Counted from the stretch's first letter, positions 26,686 through 35,571 are shown. The stretch is 48,513 nt of DNA from an uncultured Bacteroidales bacterium (GCA_937876995.1 CALEFD010000093.1:1-48513); one strand, 5' to 3'. The notes: generated from the letters alone by a model not told the origin. Numbers and translations: made by a program.

Positions 26686-28512
26686 TCATTGTTTTCCTGC
26701 TCTTATCTTTGACCAGACTGTTACAAAATTTTCTCCCCAAATCTTTTGCAGGTCAGCATAAGACAACCCTTCAGAAATAAGTCTTCTTGTAAGCATATTA
26801 AACCAGGATGCATCTTCCAGACCGGGCAGTCCACCACCGCCATCAAAATCGGAGCCTATACCTACGTGATCTATGCCAATCATATCAATCATATACATTA
26901 TATGTTTGACTGCATCATCCACAGTGGCTTGCCCACCCTTTTTTAAGAATCCGCTATACATACAGACCTGAGCCACTCCGCCCTTATTGGCTAAAGCTTT
27001 CATTTGGCCATCAGTTAAATTACGCGGATGATCACATAATGTTCTGCTGGATGAATGTGAACAGATTACAGGTACTTTACTGAACTCCAATACATCGTAA
27101 AAACTCTTTTCCGATGCATGAGACAAATCCACCATCATACCTACCCTGTTCATCTCCATAACCACCTCTTTACCAAAAGCAGAGAGCCCGTTATGTTCAT
27201 ATTTTCCACGAGCAGAATCACAAATATCATTATCGCCATTGTGGCATAGCGTCATATATGACACACCTAAATCTGCATAGCGACTTACATTATTGATATC
27301 TTTTGCTATGGCATATCCGTTTTCTATTCCCAGAACAACCGATTTTACTCCATTTTGTTTATTCTTATATAGTTCTTCCGGGGAATATGCAATAGCGGCT
27401 AATCCATTACATTCTGATATTCGCTGTTCTATTAAAGAGAGCAACCTGTCTGCTTTTGCTGTTGCTGCCTGCAACATTTCATCACTACGTTCCAATTGAC
27501 GCAGATAGGCTACCATGAATACAGCATCCAGACCACCATCTGTCATCTTATGAATATCTACCAAAGGATTGTAGCTGAATGTGGCTGAACCATCGGGCGA
27601 TTCTTCGCCCACATATTCATACGAGACCTCTATACCAGGATTCTTTACATTAAAGTGGGCGCCACAATCAAAGAACATAGGTGAATCACAATGGCTGTCA
27701 AGCGTAAGATTATTACAATGGAATTGCTTGGCCTTACTATATAGTTTTGCCTCTCTTACCAACCAATTAAAGATAGGCATCATCACTCTGTTTTCTTCTG
27801 CCAACATACATTCCGGGTGCCACTGTACTCCTAAAACAGGTTGATAACTGACAGATTCCATAGCCTCTATTATACCATCAGGGGCAATAGCAGAGACTAT
27901 AAAACCTGGAGGAACTGCCTTTACAGCCTGATGATGAAATGAATTCACATCCAGATTTGTAGTGTTCATTAGAGAGTATAACAAAGTATCTTTCTCTATC
28001 TTCACACTATGCGAAGTAAGCCCACGGGCTATCTTCTGACTATGACATATACACTCTGAACTATGCTGGCTATATATATCCTGATAGAGTTTGCCTCCTA
28101 ACGCTGCCGATAGCATCTGCATACCTCTACATATACCTAAAACAGGGATATGCCTCTCCATCAACAGTTTTATAAGCAAAAGTTCCGGTTTATCTCTTTC
28201 CGGATTAATCTCAATACCATCAATAGGCGGTTCCTGCAAATAATCGGGATCTATATCGGCACCACCGGAGAGCACCACTCCATCTAAAGAATCTACTAAA
28301 GAAGATAAAAGCTTAATATCAGAATAAGGAGGAATGATAACAGGTGTTGCTCCTGCCTCTATAATAGAACGAAAATATCCGGCAGCAAGAGTACAATCGC
28401 CATCGCGAAAATTGCCGCTAATACCTATAATCGGTGCCTTAGAGGTAATTATATCAATGCCATCAAAGGCTTTTGCATACTCCGTATCAAGCAACTGTTT
28501 TTTATTCATCAT
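26686..28512 (-). CDS. Fusion: gamma-glutamyl hydrolase (peptidase C26) + membrane dipeptidase (M19)
   Basis: A 608-residue two-enzyme fusion. Residues 25-250 are a class I glutamine-amidotransferase-like hydrolase of the PuuD/C26 type: nucleophile Cys128 in GICRGMQ and His232/Glu234 in GVQWHPE. Residues 265-605 are an M19 renal-type dipeptidase with the zinc ligands His274 and Asp276 (DSHCDSP), Glu397 (LGIENGY), His465 (DLSHAS) and His486 (CSHSSSR). The first domain would cut gamma-glutamyl amides and the second dipeptides, which together suit breakdown of gamma-glutamyl peptides such as glutathione products. No signal peptide is visible, so it is cytosolic. It is 17 bases after an Lrp/AsnC regulator gene, a likely amino-acid-responsive unit. 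Confidence 0.9.
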   Translation of the reverse strand: MMNKKQLLDTEYAKAFDGIDIITSKAPIIGISGNFRDGDCTLAAGYFRSIIEAGATPVIIPPYSDIKLLSSLVDSLDGVVLSGGADIDPDYLQEPPIDGIEINPERDKPELLLIKLLMERHIPVLGICRGMQMLSAALGGKLYQDIYSQHSSECICHSQKIARGLTSHSVKIEKDTLLYSLMNTTNLDVNSFHHQAVKAVPPGFIVSAIAPDGIIEAMESVSYQPVLGVQWHPECMLAEENRVMMPIFNWLVREAKLYSKAKQFHCNNLTLDSHCDSPMFFDCGAHFNVKNPGIEVSYEYVGEESPDGSATFSYNPLVDIHKMTDGGLDAVFMVAYLRQLERSDEMLQAATAKADRLLSLIEQRISECNGLAAIAYSPEELYKNKQNGVKSVVLGIENGYAIAKDINNVSRYADLGVSYMTLCHNGDNDICDSARGKYEHNGLSAFGKEVVMEMNRVGMMVDLSHASEKSFYDVLEFSKVPVICSHSSSRTLCDHPRNLTDGQMKALANKGGVAQVCMYSGFLKKGGQATVDDAVKHIMYMIDMIGIDHVGIGSDFDGGGGLPGLEDASWFNMLTRRLISEGLSYADLQKIWGENFVTVWSKIRAGKQ

Positions 28513-28529
28513 CCACCCACCTATATATA

Positions 28530-28997
28530 CTATACAAGATCTTCCAAAATAGGAACTGCTTTATTTATACTCTCATCTAACGAGATTAAAGTTTCTGTAG
28601 CTACAACACCCGGTATTACCTGAATAGCACCATTTATTAAATCCATCAAATGGGCATTATCTTTTGCATATAGCTTAATCATCATAGTAAACCTGCCTGT
28701 TGTAAAATGGCTTTCAACAACTTCCGGAATACGGTCTAGTTCAGTAACCACATCTCTATACATAGATCCTTTTTCTAAAGTCAGTCCCACGTATGTGCAG
28801 GTAGAATAACCTATCTTAATAGGATTTACATGATAACCCGAACCTGTTATAATGCCATCATCTATCATTTTTTGTACACGCTGATGTATTGCAGCTCTGG
28901 AAACACCACACTGTTGAGCCACATCTCTAAATGGGATACGCGCATTTTGAGATATTATTCCCAAAATCTTATAATCCAAAGCGTCTAACTTTTCCAT
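28530..28997 (-). CDS. Lrp/AsnC-family transcriptional regulator
   Basis: A 155-residue regulator. The N-terminal helix-turn-helix is LDYKILGIISQNARIPFRDVAQQCGVSRAAIHQRVQKM, and the C-terminal effector domain is the RAM/ACT-like fold (ACTVYLG-type strand TCTYVGLTLEKGS, then VVESHFTTGRFTMMIKLYA). Such proteins form octamers that bind amino acids and adjust transcription. It is first in a two-gene minus-strand unit with the amidotransferase-dipeptidase fusion, so it is probably local and peptide- or amino-acid-responsive. The effector cannot be read from sequence. Confidence 0.93.
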   Translation of the reverse strand: MEKLDALDYKILGIISQNARIPFRDVAQQCGVSRAAIHQRVQKMIDDGIITGSGYHVNPIKIGYSTCTYVGLTLEKGSMYRDVVTELDRIPEVVESHFTTGRFTMMIKLYAKDNAHLMDLINGAIQVIPGVVATETLISLDESINKAVPILEDLV

Positions 28998-29117
28998 TTT
29001 GGTTTATCTGTTTTTGTTTTTTACTATCAAAATAGCTTTTTTCACACTATTTCGGCATAAAGATATATAGTTTTAGTTACACTTCATTCTAAAAACAGAC
29101 TTTTTTCTGACAAAATG

Positions 29118-29161
29118 ATAAAAAACAAAGAGAGGCCGACCAATTATGTGGACAGCCTCTC
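29118..29161 (-). terminator. Terminator of the FKBP gene
   Basis: GAGAGGC (29130-29136) pairs with 29155-29161, and on the minus strand the hairpin is followed by a T-rich tract (TTTGTTTTTTATC). It lies 20 bases after the FKBP stop codon. Confidence 0.75.
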
Positions 29162-29181
29162 CAGAATATTATTAAGTAAAA

Positions 29182-30045
29182 TTACTTTTCAATATCAACC
29201 AGCTCTACCTCAAAAATCAGAGCTGAATATGGCTCAATCATACCATTGTTAGAATCGCCATAACCTAATTCGTATGGAATAAAGAGTTCATATTTTGAAC
29301 CTACGCTCATAAGCTGCAAAGCTTCAGTCCAACCCTCAATTACGCTTGCAAGTGACAATGTGATAGGTTTTGTAGATTCATCAAATATAGTACCATCAAT
29401 AAGAGAACCACGATAGTTTACTCTTACTCTGTCTGTTGCCTGTGGTTTTGCACCCTTACCCTCTTTAATTACTCTGTAAAGCAGACCGCTACCTGTTGCT
29501 ACAATACCATCTTCTTTTGCCTTATTTGCAAGATATTCTCTACCAGCTTCACGATTTGCGCCATACTGTTCTTCCATAGATTCAGCATAGAAGATGTTAA
29601 AGAGGCTATCAGTTATAATATCGGCCTGTTCTCTGGTCATAATCTCTGTCTTTTCCTGAACACCATCCAAGAAACCATTCATATAGTTGGTTTTGTTCAT
29701 CAGCTTACCACTGTCTTTACCAAACATATTTGCGCTAAGACCTTCAAAAGCTTCTGTAAGTTCCTGCTGACCAATCTGAATACCTGCAAAATAAGCCTTC
29801 TGAGCACCTGCATCGGCATCCATATTTGCGCCTTCTATGAAACCCTTAATAAAATCTTCAATGTAAGCAGTATCTACACCCATCTGATTTACAAGATATG
29901 GCAAGAAACCATTTGAACGTGACATACCCATTGTATATGAAACAGAGTCAACAGCTGTTTCCATTACCACTTTACCCATTTTAGGTGAACCACAAGATGC
30001 CAACAGCACTGCTGCTGAGCATACAAAAACACTAATTTTCTTCAT
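29182..30045 (-). CDS. FKBP-type peptidyl-prolyl isomerase lipoprotein
   Basis: It speeds proline isomerisation during folding in the cell envelope. ATG at 30045 gives 287 residues with the signal MKKISVFVCSAAVLLASC, lipobox Cys18. The N-terminal FKBP_N dimerisation domain covers about 25-170. The C-terminal FKBP domain has VRVNYRGSLIDGTIFDES, VIEGWTEALQLMSVGSKYELFIP and LGYGDSNNGMIEPYSALIFEVELV, with the catalytic aromatic residues in place. It resembles the Mip/FkpA group. A terminator follows. Confidence 0.93.
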   Translation of the reverse strand: MKKISVFVCSAAVLLASCGSPKMGKVVMETAVDSVSYTMGMSRSNGFLPYLVNQMGVDTAYIEDFIKGFIEGANMDADAGAQKAYFAGIQIGQQELTEAFEGLSANMFGKDSGKLMNKTNYMNGFLDGVQEKTEIMTREQADIITDSLFNIFYAESMEEQYGANREAGREYLANKAKEDGIVATGSGLLYRVIKEGKGAKPQATDRVRVNYRGSLIDGTIFDESTKPITLSLASVIEGWTEALQLMSVGSKYELFIPYELGYGDSNNGMIEPYSALIFEVELVDIEK

Positions 30046-30247
30046 TTTGTTATATTTAAATTTTTTTGATATACAAATGTACCGTACCAAATAATTGGAT
30101 TTCAGTGCGCGAAGATAGCCTAAAAATCAATAAGTTGTACTATCATATCGTTTAATGCCACACCATTTAGGATTTTTTACAATTAAAAAGATGGTAAAAA
30201 TATCAAAAAGAACTACTTTTGTATATAATAACCCTATTCTTAAGTAT

Positions 30248-31915
30248 ATGATAAAGGTAACATGCACTAACAACCAAAAGACAGAGACCGTCAAAGCAGG
30301 TTCGTCCCTTTTGGAGATATTCTATTCCATAGATTGTAATCTTAAGTACAGACCATTGTGCGCTACTATCAACAATAAAGCTAAAAGTTTAAACACCAGG
30401 CTCTATGACAATGTCGATATTCACTATTTCGACATCACATCGGCCATTGGCAAAAAGACATATCTTTTGGGACTGTTCTTTATCCTTTCCAAAGTTATAG
30501 AGGAACTCTATCCAAACGGAAAAGTAGAGATGGCAAACTCTATATCAAAGGGTACATATTGCCCTGTTCATATAGGAAGAGCACTTACTGAAGACGATAT
30601 ATTGGCAATAAACAACCGCACACAGGAAATAATAGATAGTGCCATACCATTTGTAAGACATAGAGAACATACCGAAGCAGTTATAGAAATGATGGAACAA
30701 AAAGGCAGAACAGATTTGGTCCGCCTGCTTAAAACCACAGGAAAAATTTACACCACATATTATACATTAGAAGATAATGCCGATTTCTTTTTTGGCACAT
30801 TGCCACCCGATACAAGTTTTATTCATCTGTATGGAATAGAACTATACGGCAATGGAGTTTTGCTTCGTTTTCCTGACAGCAAGAACCCATCACAATTAAG
30901 AGAAAGAACCGTTCAGGATAAGATGTTTAAGATTTTCGATGAATTCCATTCATGGCAGAAAATTCTGGGTATATCCACATTGGGAGATCTTAATTTAGCC
31001 ACTTCAACAGGACACTCAAACATGATTATCAATATAGCAGAAGCTCTGCAATCAAATAAAATTGTCCATATAGCCGATGCTATAGTTGAACGCCACAAAA
31101 AGAACAATTTGCTAAAACTCATTATGATTTCCGGACCATCGTCCTCCGGCAAAACCACCTTCAGCAAAAGATTACAGGTACAACTTTTGGCAAACGGCAT
31201 CAATCCAAAAGTTCTCTCTATGGATGACTATTTCTTAGGCAGAGAGAGAACTCCTAAAGACGAGAACGGCGACTACGATTTTGAATCACTATATGCCATT
31301 GATTTAGAGCTCTTTAACAGCCAGCTAAAAGACTTGTTGGCGGGAAAAGAGGTAAATACTCCTACATTCAACTTTAAGAAAGGAGGTGTAAGAGAATACA
31401 ACGGCAACATTCTGAAATTGGGAGAAAATGATGTACTGCTTATAGAGGGTATTCATGCACTAAACCCGGATTTAATGCCTGAAATTCCTGCAGAGGCCAA
31501 ATTCCTGATATATGTTTCAGCACTAACATCTATCAGACTGGATAAACACAACTACATACCTACCACAGACAACCGTCTGTTGCGCCGTATGTTACGCGAC
31601 TACAAGTACCGTCAGTTCTCTGCAAAAGATACTATAGCACGTTGGGCAAGTGTTCGTGCAGGAGAAGAAAAATGGATCTTCCCTTACCAGGAGAATGCCG
31701 ATGTAATGTTTAATTCAGCCACACTTTTTGAGATTGCTGTAATTAAAGACATGATAGAGCCCATACTTTCAGAAGTTCCACAGAACTGCCCTGAATATAC
31801 CAAAGCAGAGGAGTTGAAGAAACTACTAAGTATGTTCAACACTATCCCAAGCCAGAATCTGCCGCCAACATCATTGGTCAGAGAATTTATAGGTGGCAGT
31901 AGTTTCCATTATTAA
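30248..31915 (+). CDS. Nucleoside (uridine-type) kinase with N-terminal ThrRS-like TGS/additional domain
   Basis: A 555-residue kinase with an appended tRNA-synthetase-like N-terminus. Residues 1-60 are TGS-like, and 65-250 resemble the threonyl-tRNA synthetase additional domain (EELYPNGKVEMANSISKG, ...YTLEDNADFFFGT). Residues from about 265 are the phosphoribulokinase/uridine-kinase domain with P-loop GPSSSGKTT, the LSMDDYFLGRERTPKDENGDYDFE substrate motif and LLIEGIHALNP. A -7 box TACTTTTG at 30214-30221 lies inside the longer reading, so the start is the ATG at 30248, 26 bases later. It begins a tight cluster with rpoN, purE and ispG. It is probably a pyrimidine-salvage enzyme; the role of the TGS part is unknown. 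Confidence 0.92.
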   Translation: MIKVTCTNNQKTETVKAGSSLLEIFYSIDCNLKYRPLCATINNKAKSLNTRLYDNVDIHYFDITSAIGKKTYLLGLFFILSKVIEELYPNGKVEMANSISKGTYCPVHIGRALTEDDILAINNRTQEIIDSAIPFVRHREHTEAVIEMMEQKGRTDLVRLLKTTGKIYTTYYTLEDNADFFFGTLPPDTSFIHLYGIELYGNGVLLRFPDSKNPSQLRERTVQDKMFKIFDEFHSWQKILGISTLGDLNLATSTGHSNMIINIAEALQSNKIVHIADAIVERHKKNNLLKLIMISGPSSSGKTTFSKRLQVQLLANGINPKVLSMDDYFLGRERTPKDENGDYDFESLYAIDLELFNSQLKDLLAGKEVNTPTFNFKKGGVREYNGNILKLGENDVLLIEGIHALNPDLMPEIPAEAKFLIYVSALTSIRLDKHNYIPTTDNRLLRRMLRDYKYRQFSAKDTIARWASVRAGEEKWIFPYQENADVMFNSATLFEIAVIKDMIEPILSEVPQNCPEYTKAEELKKLLSMFNTIPSQNLPPTSLVREFIGGSSFHY

Positions 31916-31922
31916 AACAGCT

Positions 31923-33362
31923 ATGCCGGAATTTAAGAACAGCCAGATACAGACTCAAGCCCAATCTCAGGTACAGGTTCAATCGTTATCGCCTCAACAG
32001 GTACTTGAGGCAAAGCTATTGGAGCTTTCTACCATTGAGATAGAGGACAGAGTACGTGCCGAACTGGACGACAATCCGGCTCTGGAAGAGGGTTTTGAAG
32101 ATACTATTCACGAAAACGACGAACCCGATTATGGCGATGAAACCTTAGAGACAAATCCGCACGACGATTTTCTTTCAGAAGACGATGAACCAGATTTCTA
32201 CACAGACAGTCGTAAATCTCCGGCTAAAGAGATGTTAGAAATTCCCTATTCTGAATCTGAATCCTTTTACGATGTCCTAAACGAACAATTGGCAGAAAGA
32301 GAACTAACTGAGATTCAAAAAAAGATAGCAGCATATCTGATAGGATCACTGAATAATGATGGATTTTTAGACAAATCGCTTCAATCCATCTCTGACGATT
32401 TAGCCTTTTACCAATATCTGGATGTTACTACAGAACAGATTCTGGAAGTATTAAAAATCATTCAGGATTTTGAACCTGCCGGTATAGGTGCCCGTAACCT
32501 GCAGGAATCACTCTTAATTCAGTTAGACAGAAAAGAGTGTAAAGGGATAGAACGCACCATTATTTCCAACTGTTTTGATGAATTCACTCACAAACATTGG
32601 GAAAAGATAGCCACAAAACTGTTAGTACCACAAGAAGACGTAGATAAAGCCATAGAAGAGATTCAGAAGCTGAATCCACGTCCGGGCAGCGCATTGGGCG
32701 AATCTATTTCAAAAGGGCAGCAACAGATTATCCCCGATTTCATTATTGAAAGGAATGAAGATGAACTGGAGCTCACTTTAAACAACTTCAACATACCGGA
32801 ATTGAGAATAAGCAGCAGTTTTGCTTCAATGCTTGACGCACAGATTAACAGCGAAAACAGCACACAACGCAACACTGCTCTCTACATAAAACAGAAAATA
32901 GATGCAGCAAAAGGTTTTATTCAGGCCCTGAAACAGCGTGAACGCACTATGTACAGTGTAATGCATGCCATAATAGGTTTCCAGCAGGATTTCTTTATTG
33001 ATGGCGATGAAACCAGATTGCGCCCCATGATTCTGAAAGATATTGCAGAAAAAACAGGCTACGACATATCTACGGTATCAAGAACCACTAATGGTAAATA
33101 TGTACAGACCAACTTTGGAATATTGCCACTTAAATTTTTCTTTATAGATGGAGTAAAGACAGAAAGCGGAGAAGAGGTATCGGTTAAAGAGATTCATAGA
33201 ATTATTAAGGAGAAGATTGAAAGCGAAGATAAAGGAAATCCATTTACCGATGAACAGCTTTCACTATACCTAAAAGAGAATGGTTATATAGTTGCAAGAC
33301 GTACAGTAGCCAAATATAGAGAACAGTTAGAAATTCCAATAGCAAGACTAAGAAAAAATTAA
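31923..33362 (+). CDS. rpoN: RNA polymerase sigma-54 factor
   Basis: The alternative sigma factor that reads -24/-12 promoters and needs enhancer-binding activators. ATG at 31923 gives 479 residues. The N-terminal region I is Gln-rich (QIQTQAQSQVQVQSLSPQQVLEAKLLE), followed by an acidic linker (about 50-110), the core-binding domain, the NPRPGSALGE segment, the helix-turn-helix, and the RpoN box VARRTVAKYREQL near the end. It is 7 bases after the nucleoside kinase gene. No activator gene is seen in the window, so its regulon is elsewhere. Confidence 0.97.
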   Translation: MPEFKNSQIQTQAQSQVQVQSLSPQQVLEAKLLELSTIEIEDRVRAELDDNPALEEGFEDTIHENDEPDYGDETLETNPHDDFLSEDDEPDFYTDSRKSPAKEMLEIPYSESESFYDVLNEQLAERELTEIQKKIAAYLIGSLNNDGFLDKSLQSISDDLAFYQYLDVTTEQILEVLKIIQDFEPAGIGARNLQESLLIQLDRKECKGIERTIISNCFDEFTHKHWEKIATKLLVPQEDVDKAIEEIQKLNPRPGSALGESISKGQQQIIPDFIIERNEDELELTLNNFNIPELRISSSFASMLDAQINSENSTQRNTALYIKQKIDAAKGFIQALKQRERTMYSVMHAIIGFQQDFFIDGDETRLRPMILKDIAEKTGYDISTVSRTTNGKYVQTNFGILPLKFFFIDGVKTESGEEVSVKEIHRIIKEKIESEDKGNPFTDEQLSLYLKENGYIVARRTVAKYREQLEIPIARLRKN

Positions 33363-33368
33363 AGTTAT

Positions 33369-33875
33369 ATGAAACCAACAGTAAGTATTATTATGGGCAG
33401 CACATCCGACCTGCCTGTTATGGAGAAAGCAGCACAGTTTTTGAACGATATGCAGGTACCGTTCGAAATAAACGCCCTTTCAGCACACCGTACTCCAAGT
33501 GCTGTAGAAGATTTTGCAAAAAATGCAGCAGCTCGTGGCATTAAAGTAATTATTGCTGCAGCAGGTATGGCAGCAGCCCTGCCGGGGGTTATAGCTGCAA
33601 ACACCACACTGCCTGTAATAGGTGTTCCTATAAAAGGTATGTTAGACGGACTGGACGCTATGCTCTCTATTATTCAGATGCCTCCCGGCATTCCGGTGGC
33701 AACAGTAGGTGTAAACGGAGCGCAGAATGCCGCTATTTTGGCAGTGCAGATGCTTTCACTTTCAGATTCAGAACTTGCAGAGAGACTGGCAGCACACAAA
33801 GATGGACTGAAGAGCAAAATTGAAAAAGCGAATGCCGAACTGAGCAACATAAAATACGATTTTAAGACAAACTGA
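33369..33875 (+). CDS. purE: N5-carboxyaminoimidazole ribonucleotide mutase
   Basis: It converts N5-CAIR to CAIR in purine synthesis. The 168-residue protein shows the class I features SIIMGSTSDLPVMEKAA, the active-site SAHRTPSAV and AGMAAALPGVIAANTTLPVIGVP. It is 6 bases after rpoN and 12 bases before ispG. Confidence 0.97.
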   Translation: MKPTVSIIMGSTSDLPVMEKAAQFLNDMQVPFEINALSAHRTPSAVEDFAKNAAARGIKVIIAAAGMAAALPGVIAANTTLPVIGVPIKGMLDGLDAMLSIIQMPPGIPVATVGVNGAQNAAILAVQMLSLSDSELAERLAAHKDGLKSKIEKANAELSNIKYDFKTN

Positions 33876-33887
33876 TAAAATACGGCT

Positions 33888-35267
33888 ATGGGTGTTTACA
33901 GCAGAAGAAAAAGTTGGGAGACAAAGGTTGGAAATGTGGTGATTGGCGGTGATGCACCTATCAGAGTGCAGTCTATGACCACCACTCAGACAACCGATAC
34001 CGATGGTTCTGTAGAGCAGGCTATACGCATTATAGATGCAGGTGGTGAATTGGTACGATTAACCACACAAGGTACTCGCGAAGCTGAAAACCTTAAAAAC
34101 ATAAAGGCTTCGCTTTTAGAAAAAGGATATTCCACCCCGCTTGTTGCAGATGTACATTTCAACCCTAATGTTGCCGACGTAGCTGCAAAGTTTGTAGAGA
34201 AGGTAAGAATCAATCCGGGTAACTATGTTGATCCGGCACGTACTTTCAAAGAACTGGAGTACACCGATAGCGAATATGCTGCAGAAATAGATAAAATCAG
34301 AGCCCGTTTTATTCCGTTCCTGAACATCTGTAAAGAGAATGGAACAGCCATAAGAATAGGCGTTAACCATGGTTCATTATCGGATCGCATAATGTGCCGC
34401 TACGGAAATACACCTGCAGGTATGGTGGAAAGTTGCATGGAATTTCTTAGAATCTGTGCAGCAGAAAACTTCCTTAACGTGGTACTCTCCATTAAAGCCA
34501 GTAACACCACAGTTATGGTACAAACCGTAAGGCTTTTGGTAAAACAGATGGATAAGGAGAATATGTCTTTCCCCATACATCTGGGTGTAACCGAAGCCGG
34601 TGAAGGCGAAGACGGTCGCATAAAGAGTGCAGTAGGTATAGGTGCGCTGCTTGGCGAAGGCATTGGCGACACAATAAGAGTTTCACTTTCGGAAGCACCT
34701 GAACGTGAAATTCCGGTTGCCGTAAAACTGGTAGAATATGCAGAAGAGAGTGCCACCAAACGAGCAGAAGCAAAAGCCGGTATAAAAGATGAGACCATCT
34801 ATCTGGAATACAATGAAGAGTCTCTGGAAGATTTGCAGTTAAAGGCAGCAATGGATGCAGGTGCGCTGCTTATTGATGGATTTGCAAAAGAACTCATCAT
34901 AACAAACAGTAACAACAGCATATCAAAAGAACAGCTTACCGATACTGCAAATGCCATTCTTCAGGCTGCTCGTATTCGTTTTACAAAACCTGAATACATC
35001 TCCTGTCCGGGATGTGGACGTACACTCTACAATCTGGAAGAGACTATAGCAAAAATTAAACAGGCAACATCACATCTGGTAGGCGTAAAAATAGCCATTA
35101 TGGGCTGTATAGTAAACGGACCGGGTGAAATGGCAGATGCCGATTTTGGCTATGTAGGAGCAGGCAGAGGCAAAATAAGCCTATACAAGGGTAAAGAGTG
35201 TGTTGAAAAGAACATTCCTGAAGAAGACGCAGTAAAAAAATTGCTTAACCTTATTGAAAATTCGTAG
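33888..35267 (+). CDS. ispG: 4-hydroxy-3-methylbut-2-enyl diphosphate synthase, compact form
   Basis: It makes HMBPP from MEcPP, the penultimate step of the MEP isoprenoid pathway, using a 4Fe-4S cluster. The TIM-barrel half is 1-280 (VGNVVIGGDAPIRVQSM, LVADVHFNP, GVNHGSLSDRI). The cluster ligands are Cys373 and Cys376 (ISCPGCGRT), Cys407 (MGCIVNGPGE) and Glu414. Bacteroidetes enzymes normally have about 600 residues because an extra domain of about 250 residues separates the two halves. Here the whole protein is 459 residues, and only the end of that insert (IYLEYNEESLEDLQLKAAMDAGALLIDG, about 304-331) remains. All catalytic residues are intact, so it is probably active. It is last in the kinase-rpoN-purE-ispG cluster. 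Confidence 0.95.
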   Translation: MGVYSRRKSWETKVGNVVIGGDAPIRVQSMTTTQTTDTDGSVEQAIRIIDAGGELVRLTTQGTREAENLKNIKASLLEKGYSTPLVADVHFNPNVADVAAKFVEKVRINPGNYVDPARTFKELEYTDSEYAAEIDKIRARFIPFLNICKENGTAIRIGVNHGSLSDRIMCRYGNTPAGMVESCMEFLRICAAENFLNVVLSIKASNTTVMVQTVRLLVKQMDKENMSFPIHLGVTEAGEGEDGRIKSAVGIGALLGEGIGDTIRVSLSEAPEREIPVAVKLVEYAEESATKRAEAKAGIKDETIYLEYNEESLEDLQLKAAMDAGALLIDGFAKELIITNSNNSISKEQLTDTANAILQAARIRFTKPEYISCPGCGRTLYNLEETIAKIKQATSHLVGVKIAIMGCIVNGPGEMADADFGYVGAGRGKISLYKGKECVEKNIPEEDAVKKLLNLIENS

Positions 35268-35359
35268 GTCAATACAATTTGATATTTGCATAAAAATACA
35301 GCCTACAGGAATATTTTTCTCATAATAGCTCTGAATCCTGCAAAAAAATGCACAAAAAC

Positions 35360-35390
35360 TTTGCATCTATAAATATTGTACCTACTTTTG
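35360..35390 (+). promoter_or_regulatory. Promoter of the paaK attenuator operon
   Basis: TTTG (35360-35363), 19 bases and TACTTTTG (35383-35390) match the Bacteroidetes promoter exactly. Transcription would start about 35395, some 17 bases before the leader peptide ATG. Confidence 0.85.
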
Positions 35391-35411
35391 TATTGCAATT
35401 ATTGAAACAAG

Positions 35412-35465
35412 ATGAATTTACAACATACATACGGTTATTATTGTTACTATTATTACCGCACTTAA
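35412..35465 (+). CDS. Tyrosine-rich leader peptide (attenuator)
   Basis: A 17-codon reading frame encodes MNLQHTYGYYCYYYYRT and then TAA. Seven of 17 residues are tyrosine, and six of them fall within eight codons (35436-35456 region). It sits between a strong promoter and a terminator hairpin, ahead of paaK, with hairpin-forming segments in its last codons. This is the hallmark of a leader peptide that senses charged tyrosyl-tRNA by ribosome stalling. It is too short for ordinary gene finding. A chance run of tyrosines is very unlikely in this setting. Confidence 0.87.
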   Translation: MNLQHTYGYYCYYYYRT

Positions 35466-35520
35466 TCAAGTGGGGCGAGTCGTTATGTAGTTGAAAAAGC
35501 ATACTAAAGACCTGTCCCAC
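35456..35520 (+). promoter_or_regulatory. Attenuator RNA: protector and antiterminator pairings
   Basis: Segment 1 CCGCACT (35456-35462, last leader codons) pairs with segment 2 AGTGGGG (35469-35475) with one mismatch and a loop holding the leader stop codon. Segment 2, read as GTGGGGCG (35470-35477), pairs instead with segment 3 TGTCCCAC (35513-35520) over 8 bp including two G-U pairs. Segment 3 overlaps the 5' arm of the terminator (35506-35516), so the pairings exclude each other. A ribosome stalled at the tyrosine codons would cover segment 1, free segment 2, form 2:3 and stop the terminator from folding. With ample tyrosine the terminator forms. Confidence 0.75.
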
Positions 35521-35540
35521 AAAGACAGGTCTTTTTATAT
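35506..35540 (+). terminator. Attenuator terminator upstream of paaK
   Basis: A perfect 11-bp stem AAAGACCTGTC (35506-35516) pairs with 35524-35534 across the loop CCACAAA and runs into TTTTTATAT. It lies 31 bases before the paaK start rather than at the end of a gene, as expected for a conditional terminator. Confidence 0.9.
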
Positions 35541-35571
35541 ATTTAATAAGGTAAAGTAAAAGAAGTAATAT

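Noticed and set aside
35268..35571. T-box or protein-binding riboswitch upstream of paaK
   Set aside because: There is no T-box sequence or known riboswitch fold; the Tyr-rich reading frame and alternative stems explain the region better.
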